Source: 0-14-3-00-41-53 sp041500225 (GTDB lineage Bacteria; Nitrospirota; Thermodesulfovibrionia; Thermodesulfovibrionales; SM23-35). Taken from it: DNA of 33,952 bases. The notes under the pieces are model-generated. The model was not told where the DNA came from. It did no database searches and saw nothing but the letters and a program-made list of their open reading frames with translations. The stretch is from contig JBGQLV010000021.1 of the NCBI GenBank assembly GCA_041500225.1, positions 1 to 33,952 of the forward strand, given 5' to 3'. Shown piece after piece: positions 1 to 7,573 of this stretch; position 1 is the stretch's first letter; every line of letters begins with the position of its first letter. Position numbers and translations under genes: made by a program.

Positions 1-283
1 GGTTATTCAATGTTATCAATCGTTACTGATGAAAATATTCAGGCTCTCTGAATATCATATGTCTTACAAAGGTGCTGCTGGTAAAGCTTTTTCTGCATAT
101 ATGCCTGCCTTAAAATGAATGAATTGCTTTTTTTGGGTTAAGGTAAGTTTTTAGATAAAGTATCCTCCTAAAGCTGACATGCTTTTTTACCTACTAATTT
201 TGGTAGGTGTTTTATTTCGTAATACCTTTTAAATTAATATGTGCTTTTTATGAATAAAAGCAAACACATCCGCTATAAAGAGA
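1..283. other. Window edge and leader of the CheY-like gene; no gene recognised
   Basis: I recognise no gene here. Open frames enter from the left edge and stop within 120 bases (frame 1 stops at 49-51, frame 2 at 116-118), so the tail of an upstream gene is possible but cannot be identified. A perfect 8-bp inverted repeat (ATATTCAG, 5-base centre, CTGAATAT) lies at 35-55. A second palindrome at 191-207, followed by a T-rich run, resembles a weak terminator or an operator and is listed separately. Confidence 0.4.
191..207. repeat. Palindromic 17-mer, copy 1 (CTACTA...GGTAGG)
   Basis: The 17-mer CTACTAATTTTGGTAGG forms an imperfect palindrome with GTAG/CTAC-type arms and is followed by GTGTTTTATTT, so it could end transcription or bind a dimeric regulator. 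A copy differing at only two central bases lies at 4053-4069. The two copies bracket the two-component gene block. Function is inferred only. Confidence 0.4.
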
Positions 284-667
284 TTGAAAACTAAGGTGAA
301 AACCGTATTGGTAGTAGATGATTCAACTACTTTAAGAGAGTTTATTTCCTTTATTTTAAAAAATGCAGGATATGATGTCGTTATGGCAGAAAACGGGAAA
401 GATGCGTTGAATAGACTCAATGGACTCAACGATGCGAATGTAGACATTGTGATAACTGACCTCAATATGCCTGTGATGAACGGTATTGAATTTGTTAAAC
501 AAATGCGTGGAACCTCTATGTACAGATCTATCCCTGTAGTATTAATGACAACAGAGCTCCATGAATCGAAGAAGCAGGAAGCAAAACAGGCGGGTGTAAG
601 CGAATGGATTAACAAACCGTTTACTTCACGACAATTAAAAGATACTATCAAAAAATTTATAAAGTAA
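284..667 (+). CDS. Single-domain response regulator (CheY-like)
   Basis: A stand-alone receiver domain of 127 residues with no output domain. Visible motifs are the acidic pair in VLVVDDS near the N-terminus, the phosphoacceptor Asp59 in DIVITDLNMPVMNG, the Thr of the LMTT strand, and Lys111 in NKPF. In this family phosphotransfer from a histidine kinase changes binding to a partner protein, classically the flagellar switch, but free CheY-like proteins also act in other relays. The start at 284 is TTG; a GTG at 296 giving MKTVLVVDDS is equally plausible, and neither has a strong ribosome binding site. It converges on the response regulator at 680-1273, with 12 bases between the stops. The partner kinase is not identified; the kinase at 1290-2840 is the nearest candidate. 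Confidence 0.92.
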   Translation: MKTKVKTVLVVDDSTTLREFISFILKNAGYDVVMAENGKDALNRLNGLNDANVDIVITDLNMPVMNGIEFVKQMRGTSMYRSIPVVLMTTELHESKKQEAKQAGVSEWINKPFTSRQLKDTIKKFIK

Positions 668-679
668 TCTGCAGAAATA

Positions 680-1273
680 TTATTCGTCTGAAATAATCCC
701 TCGCCTGAATGCTTCAGATACGGCCTGAGTTCTATTAATCACATCGAGTTTTCGGAACAGGTTTTTGATGTGAAAATTAACCGTATTTCTGCTTATATGG
801 AGTATTCTTGATATATCCCAACTTCTTTTACCTTCTTTCAGCCACTTCAGGATCTCTTTTTCCCGATTGGACAACACAGGAGTTTCCCTTTTCATAGCTT
901 CCATCTTTGGCCTTCGCACTTCCACAGCTCTTTTAATAATAGTAATAAGCTTATCGAATTCCGGAGGTTTAGTAATGAAATCATATGCACCCTGTTTAAC
1001 AGCTTCAACAGCAGTAGGGATATCTCCGAAAGCGGTCAGGATGATGATTGGAACGTGAGAGTCTATCTTTTTAAGTTTTTGCATGGTTTTGATGCCATCC
1101 ATTTGGGGCATCCTCAAATCAAGGAGTACGGCATCGAAAGAATTATTTTTAAATATTTTTATTGCATTCAATCCGTTTGATGCCTCTGCCGCACTGAACT
1201 CTTCATCTATCAATATTTCTTTGACTATAGCCCTGAAAGCATCTTCATCATCAACTATCAGTATTTTTTGCAT
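680..1273 (-). CDS. Two-component response regulator, receiver + LuxR-type HTH
   Basis: The 197-residue protein has an N-terminal receiver domain (residues 1-120: acidic pair in LIVDDED, phosphoacceptor Asp52 in LLDLRMPQMDG, Lys101 in TKPP) and a C-terminal LuxR/FixJ-type helix-turn-helix (about 130-195, with LSNREKEILKWLKEGKRSW and the recognition segment ISRNTVNFHIKNLFRKL). Family knowledge says phosphorylation promotes dimerisation and DNA binding, so it is a transcription factor. The ATG at 1273 has a strong GGAGG site 6 bases upstream. It follows the histidine kinase by 16 bases and is the last gene of the binding protein-kinase-regulator operon. Its target is unknown; palindromes at 191-207 and 4053-4069 are possible sites. 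Confidence 0.93.
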   Translation of the reverse strand: MQKILIVDDEDAFRAIVKEILIDEEFSAAEASNGLNAIKIFKNNSFDAVLLDLRMPQMDGIKTMQKLKKIDSHVPIIILTAFGDIPTAVEAVKQGAYDFITKPPEFDKLITIIKRAVEVRRPKMEAMKRETPVLSNREKEILKWLKEGKRSWDISRILHISRNTVNFHIKNLFRKLDVINRTQAVSEAFRRGIISDE

Positions 1274-1289
1274 CCATATCCTCCTGTTG

Positions 1290-2840
1290 TTATGCTAAGG
1301 GAAGGTATATCTTAAATGTAGTTCCTTCCCCTTCCTTTGTATCAACATCAATATATCCACTATGCTCACCTATTATTCCGTACACTATGGATAGTCCGAG
1401 GCCTGTTCCCTTTCCAACTTCTTTTGTGGTGAAAAAGGGTTCATAAATCCTTTCTTTTATCTCTTTGCTTATTCCAGTACCTGTATCTGAGATTGAAATT
1501 AGAGCATATCTCCCGGGCTTTTTAAAAGTTCCTTTTTGGAAATCCTCCGCCTCAATATGTGCAACCTCTGTTTTTATAAGAAGCCGCCCTCCTTCCGGCA
1601 TGGCATATAATGCATTGGCGATAATGTTCGTTATAACCTGTTCCATCTTCAAACGGTCAGCCATCACTATAAGAGGTTCATCTGTAAGGGTCTCGATATA
1701 TTCAATATTTTCATTGATAGCAGATGAAAATATTGGATTCATTTCTTTTATAAGTGTGTTGACGTCCACAGGGGCTGAATAAATCTTTTGTGTTTTGCTG
1801 AAGACAAGCATTGCCTGTATCAAGTCTTTTGCTCTCGTGATTGAGTTGTTTATATCCAGTATATACTTCTGTAAAGGACTGTCATCGCCGATCTTCTTTG
1901 TTAACATGTATATGTTCCCTTTAATAATACCAAGAATGGTGTTAAAGTCATGGGCGATTCCCCTTGCCAGCGTTCCCACTGTTTCCATCTTTTTTGCCTG
2001 AGCAAGATGCTCTTCGAGCAGCCTTTTTTCTCTTTCTCTTTTTCTTAAATTTTCAGCCATCTCATTGAAAGTGGATGCTATCCTGCCGATTTCATCCTTT
2101 GACTCGATAGATATTTTTTCAAAATTTTCCTCCATGCCCAGTCTTCTTACACCTTCTGTCAGTCTCTCAAGGGGCTTTGTGACTCTCCTCACAGCAATAT
2201 AGATGATAGCGGCACTGGATAATATAAGTATCAGAACCATGATTGCATTTCTCAGCAGGATAGATATCATTTCCTTATGAAGACAATCCTTGTCAAATAC
2301 AATCTTTACATACCCGATTATTTTCTCGGTTTTCGCCGACCCTTTATAGTCGAAATAAAGCTTTTCTTCAATGTTTGGAGCTATTTCCATGAACACAGGC
2401 CTTGTGAATTCAAAGGTGTTCCCTGTTTCGACGACTTCAAGTGACTGTGGGGTTATTAGTCTTTGAGTTATATCTCTCCTTAAATCTCCTTCAGCCTGAT
2501 CGGGCTGCTTTCTTGAAAAGTTCTTGTTTGCAATATACAGAACTTTCAAATCAGCATTATAGATTGAGACTGTTATGATATCCTTATGATTTAAGATGCC
2601 CTGGGAGATATCTTTCAGCAATTCCTTATTTTCTGAAAATATCCCTATCTTAGAGCTGTGCGCCAAGAGTCCTGTGAGTACTTTACCGTTATATAAAAAG
2701 TGTTCCTTATACTTTCTGTACTCGTGGTAAACAGTGTAAGAAGTAAATACGAATGACAAAATAAAAATAACAGCTATAAAGGCTTTGAGTAATTTGAAAC
2801 CAAAGCCCTCTTTAAATCTCATGCCGGTTTTTTTATTCAA
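1290..2840 (-). CDS. Membrane sensor histidine kinase with HAMP domain
   Basis: A 516-residue kinase. There is a membrane segment near residues 15-37, an extracytoplasmic sensor of about 155 residues, a second membrane segment (about 195-217, rich in I/L/A), HAMP (about 215-270), a dimerisation/phosphoacceptor box with His297 in ARGIAHDFNTILG, and an ATPase domain with N-box (NIIANALYAMPEGG), G1 (DTGTGI) and G2 (GKGTGLGLS). The HDFNN-like H-box is typical of kinases paired with receiver-HTH regulators. TTG at 2840 overlaps the preceding gene by 8 bases and has GGAGA about 10 bases upstream; ATG at 2822 is an alternative. Translational coupling to the binding protein gene suggests that this protein supplies the sensed ligand. 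Confidence 0.92.
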   Translation of the reverse strand: MNKKTGMRFKEGFGFKLLKAFIAVIFILSFVFTSYTVYHEYRKYKEHFLYNGKVLTGLLAHSSKIGIFSENKELLKDISQGILNHKDIITVSIYNADLKVLYIANKNFSRKQPDQAEGDLRRDITQRLITPQSLEVVETGNTFEFTRPVFMEIAPNIEEKLYFDYKGSAKTEKIIGYVKIVFDKDCLHKEMISILLRNAIMVLILILSSAAIIYIAVRRVTKPLERLTEGVRRLGMEENFEKISIESKDEIGRIASTFNEMAENLRKREREKRLLEEHLAQAKKMETVGTLARGIAHDFNTILGIIKGNIYMLTKKIGDDSPLQKYILDINNSITRAKDLIQAMLVFSKTQKIYSAPVDVNTLIKEMNPIFSSAINENIEYIETLTDEPLIVMADRLKMEQVITNIIANALYAMPEGGRLLIKTEVAHIEAEDFQKGTFKKPGRYALISISDTGTGISKEIKERIYEPFFTTKEVGKGTGLGLSIVYGIIGEHSGYIDVDTKEGEGTTFKIYLPLA

Positions 2841-3753
2841 TGACTTCAGCTCTCCTTAGTATTTCATTGTTAATAGTTATACCAAGCTTCTTTGCAATTT
2901 TATTGTTTATTATAAGTACCTTCTTTCTTGCATAAACCCTTATGGTGCCTTCGTGGCCTTCGGAAAGCCTTCTTGCTATTTCTCCGGCCTGAACTCCCAT
3001 ATCGAAGGGGTCTATATTTAAGGCTGCCAGTGCACCCATTTCAACATATTTTCTGGAAAAGGTGAAAACAGGCACACTATTTTGAAATGAAAAAAGTAAC
3101 ATATAATTAAAAGTCTCAGGGTTTACCACAGTCGGATCAGGCAACATCCAGAATATATCTATTTTATCTTTCATCTCATCTATTAGAGTTGGTATATCAC
3201 CTAAATTATGGGCTATTTTAGAAACTATCTTAACTCCCCTGTTACGGGAAACCCCTACTGCTTCTTTAACGAATGAACCTGTGCGTTGTGGATCGTATAT
3301 TAGTCCGATCCGTTTCGACGCGGGAAATATCTCTATCATGGCGTTTAGACAGGTCTCTGGTGATATGTCCATACTCACGCCTGATATATTTTTTTGCAAT
3401 AGGATATCAACCTCTGAAGGTATTACCATTGTGTATATCACAGGCAGGTCTTTAATTGACTTTACCTTTTTGAAGGCATCTGTTCCGATTGCAAGGACTG
3501 CAACAGGAGATATCCGGGAAATCTGTTTTGGAAGGCTCTGTCCTTCAACTTCTGTAATTTCTATTACCGTGCAGTTACAAGCCTTTCTAAAGCCCTCGAG
3601 GGCATCATTGTAAGGTTTTAACTCAGAGCTTTTGACTGCAACGACCTCGAAAGCGTCTGCTGAAGCAAAGATGGAGATCAAGAAAAATATAGTGATTAGT
3701 ACAAGTAGAGTGTGGTGTTTATTGATATGAGGTTGTTGATATATGTTATACAT
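2833..3753 (-). CDS. Periplasmic ABC-type substrate-binding protein (PF04392-like), sensory partner
   Basis: An exported protein of 306 residues: hydrophobic signal sequence (about 12-32, LLVLITIFFLISIFASADA), then a two-lobed binding-protein fold of the ABC_sub_bind type. Recognisable pieces are SRISPVAVLAIGTDAF, LPVIYTMVIPSE, the hinge region KRIGLIYDP, and PVFTFSRKYVEMGALAAL near the C-terminal lobe. No transporter permease or ATPase of this family is adjacent; instead the gene overlaps a histidine kinase by 8 bases, an arrangement known for binding proteins used as sensory adaptors. ATG at 3753 is preferred over the TTG one codon upstream. The ligand cannot be read from the sequence. The upstream region holds a palindromic repeat and lies downstream of the radical SAM peptide locus. 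Confidence 0.85.
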   Translation of the reverse strand: MYNIYQQPHINKHHTLLVLITIFFLISIFASADAFEVVAVKSSELKPYNDALEGFRKACNCTVIEITEVEGQSLPKQISRISPVAVLAIGTDAFKKVKSIKDLPVIYTMVIPSEVDILLQKNISGVSMDISPETCLNAMIEIFPASKRIGLIYDPQRTGSFVKEAVGVSRNRGVKIVSKIAHNLGDIPTLIDEMKDKIDIFWMLPDPTVVNPETFNYMLLFSFQNSVPVFTFSRKYVEMGALAALNIDPFDMGVQAGEIARRLSEGHEGTIRVYARKKVLIINNKIAKKLGITINNEILRRAEVIE

Positions 3754-3783
3754 CAATTTATAGCGAACTCCAGTACTATTGCT

Positions 3784-3936
3784 GTCATTCTCGCCCCCAT
3801 TTTCATGAGGGTAAACTCCAGCGGGAATCCAGAAGTTTTACGTGCATGTAGCTCCTGGATTCCGCATCTCGATACGAGTCTCGGAATCGAGTCGTACCGA
3901 CTTCGCTGAGAGTCGCTCCGACAAGTGCGGAATGAC
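3784..3936. repeat. Palindromic intergenic repeat (GTCATTC...GAATGAC family), copy 1
   Basis: The element begins with GTCATTC and ends with GAATGAC. It contains GGGAATCCAG and CTGGATTCCGC as inner inverted pairs and a further hairpin-rich centre (TCTCGATACGAGTCTCGGAATCGA region). The same ends and the same inner pair occur at 9893-9970, so this is a dispersed, probably non-autonomous repeat of the REP/MITE kind. No transposase is nearby. Confidence 0.7.
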
Positions 3937-4052
3937 GAAAAAAGCAAGAAATCCCAAGCAACTTTTAAGATATTGGGAGATTAATAACATAATTCCTTCA
4001 TTAATGTATAATTTTTCTAAGGAAATATAAAGGAATATAAAGAAATAAGGTA

Positions 4053-4069
4053 CTACTAAAATTGGTAGG
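4053..4069. repeat. Palindromic 17-mer, copy 2 (CTACTA...GGTAGG)
   Basis: CTACTAAAATTGGTAGG matches the copy at 191-207 at 15 of 17 positions, and both keep the CTACTA and TTGGTAGG ends. It lies about 300 bases upstream of the binding-protein start, on the far side of the repeat element. Operator, terminator or repeat debris are all possible. Confidence 0.35.
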
Positions 4070-4100
4070 CTTCCGGAGAGATGTCAGCCTGCGGCTACAT

Positions 4101-5408
4101 TTATGGGACAGGCTGCTTGCTGTGGGTGAGTTCAATGTCCTGATAAATAAGCCTCTCCAGAGTTGCATCAAGGTACGGTCTTTTACAATCTACACCATTT
4201 ATATCCCCATCACGCACCAGCTTCATATACCTGCATCCGCCGAAGCATAAAGGCAGGTAACTGCAATTCGGACACTCCTCATTCTTCCAGTTGTCAAGAT
4301 TGTGGGACAGACTATAATCTGCTATGCCAGTATTTAAATCACCGACTCGGAATCCTTCCCTGCCTATCAGCCCAGGACATTTATAAAAGGCTCCGTCATA
4401 ATTCACTACCAGACTGTCTCTGAGTTCTATCATACATGGTGAAGGTATAATCTTCTGTGTACCGTATCCCCGCTTTAAAATCTCTCCCCTTAAAAATATA
4501 CCTGCATCAAAGAGCCATGGTTCGTTAATTGAGACACATCCGCCTGTGAAATCCGGCAATGCAAACTCAGGGCTTTCCTTTATTACAGGATAGAAATTTA
4601 AGGATGAAATCCTGTCAGGCGTTAGTCCATTATCCATAAGATAGTCAAGGAGTGAGGGAAATTCACTGTAGTTATCTTTTGTGTAGTTCCCGCCTATATG
4701 AATATTTATCATGTCACAAACATCTTTTATATTCCTGACAATCATATCAAAGGTTCCCCTTCCGGACTTGAAAGGTCGGAAACTGTTATGGATATTCTCA
4801 GGGCCGTCGAGTGTAATGTCTGCGCTTGTTAATCCAAACAGCTTAAGTTTCTTTATTATATCTGCAGAAAGAAGGGTCCCATTGGTTATGAGAGAGAAGC
4901 TGTATTTGATTTCATTAGCTTCAGCCGGCGATTTTAGTCTCTCTGATATATAAATAATAAGCTCAGTGCTGAGAAGAGGCTCTCCGCCATAAAATGTAAT
5001 TTTTATTTCTTGTTTATTTGAAAGGACATTGTTTTTTACAAAATCTATAAACAGGTCTGCTGTCTCACGAGTCATGTAAAACTTACCTTTTCTTTTTCCT
5101 TCAAAACAGTATTTACAGGCGAGATTACAGTCGAGATTTAATACAACAATAGCCTTGAATTTCTTGTTGATAGCATTCAGCTCATCAATGAAATTGAGCA
5201 TTTCCTCTTTTTCTGCATCTTCATCCTGTACAAGGAATCCAAGTTTTAAAAGTGTCTCTTTTTCCTCAGAAGATAGATTGTCTTTTTCAATATCCTCGAG
5301 TACTGATTTGGATATAAGAACAGAAGATGCCTTTTTGGTTGAAAAAAGGATATATGAGTCAGGATTTTTTTTGTGAGGAAATATCTTGCAGTATTTAGAG
5401 ATCACCAT
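4101..5408 (-). CDS. Radical SAM/SPASM peptide maturase (geopeptide maturase-like)
   Basis: A 435-residue radical SAM enzyme expected to modify the peptide encoded just upstream. The SAM-binding [4Fe-4S] motif is C94-NLA-C98-KY-C101, followed by a GGEPLL motif. The C-terminal third carries a SPASM-type cysteine set for auxiliary clusters (CMIEL, YKCPGL, ECPNCSYLPLCFGGC, DCKR), the usual sign of RiPP maturases. The N-terminus MVISKYCKIF resembles what I recall of putative geopeptide maturases from Geobacter. ATG at 5408 is chosen for that reason; a TTG at 5426 would add six residues lying in a hairpin. The chemistry is unknown: thioether or other Cys-centred bonds are plausible from the Cys-Cys core of the peptide. 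It lies 54 bases after the peptide gene in the same transcription unit as the TonB receptor. Confidence 0.9.
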   Translation of the reverse strand: MVISKYCKIFPHKKNPDSYILFSTKKASSVLISKSVLEDIEKDNLSSEEKETLLKLGFLVQDEDAEKEEMLNFIDELNAINKKFKAIVVLNLDCNLACKYCFEGKRKGKFYMTRETADLFIDFVKNNVLSNKQEIKITFYGGEPLLSTELIIYISERLKSPAEANEIKYSFSLITNGTLLSADIIKKLKLFGLTSADITLDGPENIHNSFRPFKSGRGTFDMIVRNIKDVCDMINIHIGGNYTKDNYSEFPSLLDYLMDNGLTPDRISSLNFYPVIKESPEFALPDFTGGCVSINEPWLFDAGIFLRGEILKRGYGTQKIIPSPCMIELRDSLVVNYDGAFYKCPGLIGREGFRVGDLNTGIADYSLSHNLDNWKNEECPNCSYLPLCFGGCRYMKLVRDGDINGVDCKRPYLDATLERLIYQDIELTHSKQPVP

Positions 5409-5420
5409 ATTTTTATGGTG
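5403..5420 (-). promoter_or_regulatory. Hairpin sequestering the maturase start codon
   Basis: A perfect 7-bp stem with a 4-base loop (CACCATA, AAAA, TATGGTG on the minus strand). The preferred ATG of the maturase (5408-5406) is inside the 3' arm, so the folded RNA would hide it. No clear ribosome binding site precedes it. Together with the hairpin at 5432-5455 this suggests deliberately low maturase translation; that is inference. Confidence 0.5.
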
Positions 5421-5424
5421 GATC

Positions 5425-5455
5425 AAAAACCGAGGAAGAACGAGGCCCTTTCCTC
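5425..5455 (-). terminator. Attenuator-like hairpin between precursor peptide and maturase
   Basis: On the minus strand a 6-bp stem GAGGAA/TTCCTC (5455-5450 with 5437-5432) is followed two bases later by a run of five T (5429-5425). The stem is short and the loop (12 bases) is long, so it is at best a partial terminator. Such attenuators are common between RiPP precursor and enzyme genes, giving more peptide than enzyme. Confidence 0.4.
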
Positions 5456-5462
5456 TTAACAG

Positions 5463-5564
5463 CTATTCGCCTGCTACCCTGGCAACTTTAGTGGGGCAGC
5501 AGGTTGTGTCGGCTATTTCTTTTTTATCAACACCGCTGTTTAAAACTATGATGCGATTTTCCAT
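5463..5564 (-). CDS. RiPP precursor peptide (geopeptide-like), 33 residues
   Basis: A small open frame between the TonB receptor and the radical SAM maturase, same strand. It starts ATG at 5564 and stops TAG at 5465-5463. The N-terminal 20 residues, MENRIIVLNSGVDKKEIADT, look like a leader; the core is TCCPTKV with adjacent cysteines Cys22-Cys23, ending VAGE. An AAAGGAG sequence lies 14 bases upstream, rather far; a TTG further upstream is possible but unattractive. The pairing of a short peptide containing V-L-N-x-G-V-D-K-K-E-I and a CC core with this type of maturase matches what I recall of geopeptides. The modified product, its export and its role are unknown; no dedicated exporter or protease is seen nearby. 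Confidence 0.8.
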   Translation of the reverse strand: MENRIIVLNSGVDKKEIADTTCCPTKVARVAGE

Positions 5565-5633
5565 TATATCGCTTATCGCTCCTTTACCTAAGTAAACTCT
5601 AACGAACTTTGAAAATATTTGCAAGCATTTAAC

Positions 5634-7499
5634 TTAAAACTTGTACCTCAACCCTCCCTCAATCCATCTTTTAGGATTCTTATAGTCACCAATTGCATAT
5701 TGAGAGGAGTTAAAGATATTATGAGCGGTGAGAAATGCCTCTAATGTATGATCTTCTTTTTTATATATACTCTTAATTACGTTGAGATCGAAGACAAAAG
5801 AGTTATAGTCACCATCGAATGTATTAATCCACCAGATATAATGGCCTTTTAAAACAGCCCTCAAGGATTTTTTATCATTATATTCGAGACCTAAGTCATA
5901 CGTATATTTCGGCATTGTTAAATCTGTACTTGATCCCGATATTTCTATAAAGGTTGTTCCTGCAGAAAATGTCGTGTTATAAAAGGGAACGGTTTTTATC
6001 TCTATTTCTATCCCCTGCCGCCTCTGATCATCTTTATTTATTTTTGTCCATAATAATGGCTCTTCAGATATAATCTTGTCTACAATAACATCACTTATAT
6101 CATGCCTGAAGGCAGAGATTTTTAACCATAAATATTTTAAAGCGCTTGTTTCAACGCCTAATTGATAAGACCAGACTTTCTCGACATCAAGGTCGGAATT
6201 TCCTATGTAAGAAAAATTTTCATTGGTTATAGCGGCGCTGAGAATCGGGATACTGAAACCTCTTGCTACAAAAACTCTTAAGATCGTGTTGTCTGAAATC
6301 TTATAAGTAATACCAAGGCTTGGACTTACAAATCCCCCTGTTATATTTACATCATCATATCTTATGCCTGGAATAACTGAAAATCTGTCGAGTATTATCG
6401 TATCATTGGCAAAAACTGCAAATTTTCTTAATCTCTTTTCGTTTGAGGTATATTCTGCTGTATCGTTATCATAATCGCTTCCGACAACTATATTGTGCTT
6501 CTTATATTTATATGTGAGTTTTATGCTTGCTCCATATGTATCGTCATACACCCTTATCTTAAAAATATCTCCTGTACTTAATGTCTCAGATTCAAAATCA
6601 TAGTCTAATTTAGTTCTTCTTAAAGAAAAACTCAGATCTAGATTATCGTTTAAAGATGTGTTTAAAGAAAGGCTTGTTAAAAAATTTGAAGTCTTGTCGC
6701 TGTCAGAAAAATCATATTCAGGAAAATTGCCGTCTCCTCGTTTATTTTTGTTGTATAAAACGGTAAAAAGCGCTGTAGTATTTTTTGATATGTCATAAGA
6801 CAATTTTGCATAAATATTATTACCCGAAAAATCCATGTTATCCCTCAGCCCGGGCAGTCCATCCGCCTGCAATCTGCCTGCATAAAGATAATAACCAAAA
6901 TTATTCTTCCTGCCGTATACCTCTGCCCTGAAATCACCGGTATTATCTTCGCCGTATGAGGCATAAAGCGTACCTTTTATCTTTTCTTCTTTGCCGGGAG
7001 ATTTCGTGATAACATTTACCACACCTCCCAGTGATGAGCCCCATGTTGAAGAAGCAGGCCCCTTGATAATCTCAATCTTCTCTATGAATTGAACAGGAAA
7101 TTCCCCGGTAATTGTAGAGTTTTCAGACGGTGAAGTGATGGATATCCCATCTATAAATACAACAACATGATTATAAAATGATCCCTGAATAGAAGGTGAG
7201 GTCAAATTGCCTAATCCGCCCCTGATGTCGACCTGCACGCCGGTTATTGTATTCAGAACATCTGTCAGTGTATGAGCATTCATCAGCTCTATATCCTCTG
7301 CCGTAACTACCGAAACATTCTCTGCAACCCGTGTGATAGATTGAAGGCTTCTTGTGGCAGATATTACTTCAAGCTCTTCCTCTTTGAAATACATGAGGAG
7401 GAATTTTTTCTCTTCTTCGATTTGGGCATAGACAGTGGAGGATAGGAAAAACATGTGAAAAGTAAAAAAAGAAAGCATCAATATTTTTATGCTTTTCAT
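5634..7499 (-). CDS. TonB-dependent outer-membrane receptor
   Basis: A 621-residue outer-membrane receptor. A signal peptide (about 1-25, ending VYA-Q), a TonB-box-like segment (EELEVISATRS, about 42-52), a plug domain (about 55-165, with NVSVVTAEDIELMNAHTLTDVL and the IEIIKGPASSTWGSSLGGVVNVIT motif), and a beta-barrel ending in GGLRYKF with the C-terminal aromatic that is usual for barrel assembly. Family members import ferric siderophores, cobalamin, heme or other large ligands using the proton motive force via TonB-ExbB-ExbD, which are not in this window. It is followed 69 bases later by the precursor peptide and the maturase. This suggests uptake or recognition of the modified peptide or its metal complex, but substrate specificity cannot be read from sequence. 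Confidence 0.93.
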   Translation of the reverse strand: MKSIKILMLSFFTFHMFFLSSTVYAQIEEEKKFLLMYFKEEELEVISATRSLQSITRVAENVSVVTAEDIELMNAHTLTDVLNTITGVQVDIRGGLGNLTSPSIQGSFYNHVVVFIDGISITSPSENSTITGEFPVQFIEKIEIIKGPASSTWGSSLGGVVNVITKSPGKEEKIKGTLYASYGEDNTGDFRAEVYGRKNNFGYYLYAGRLQADGLPGLRDNMDFSGNNIYAKLSYDISKNTTALFTVLYNKNKRGDGNFPEYDFSDSDKTSNFLTSLSLNTSLNDNLDLSFSLRRTKLDYDFESETLSTGDIFKIRVYDDTYGASIKLTYKYKKHNIVVGSDYDNDTAEYTSNEKRLRKFAVFANDTIILDRFSVIPGIRYDDVNITGGFVSPSLGITYKISDNTILRVFVARGFSIPILSAAITNENFSYIGNSDLDVEKVWSYQLGVETSALKYLWLKISAFRHDISDVIVDKIISEEPLLWTKINKDDQRRQGIEIEIKTVPFYNTTFSAGTTFIEISGSSTDLTMPKYTYDLGLEYNDKKSLRAVLKGHYIWWINTFDGDYNSFVFDLNVIKSIYKKEDHTLEAFLTAHNIFNSSQYAIGDYKNPKRWIEGGLRYKF

Positions 7500-7573
7500 T
7501 TCGCTCTTTTTCTCCTTAAGAGGGATAAAATTTTGTTATTTTAACCTATTGCATCAGCAATATCCACTCACCT

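Larger units (their letters stand above)
3754..4100. other. Intergenic region with repeat element and palindromes
   Basis: No convincing gene. The stretch holds a palindromic repeat (3784-3936), an AT-rich segment, the second copy of the CTACTA...GGTAGG palindrome (4053-4069), and a 7-bp inverted repeat CAGCCTG/CAGGCTG straddling the stop of the radical SAM gene, which could end its transcript. Small open frames crossing the repeat are not supported. Confidence 0.6.

Noticed and set aside
3712..4030. Several 60-65 codon frames on both strands
   Set aside because: They run through a palindromic repeat and show no ribosome binding site or protein-like composition.
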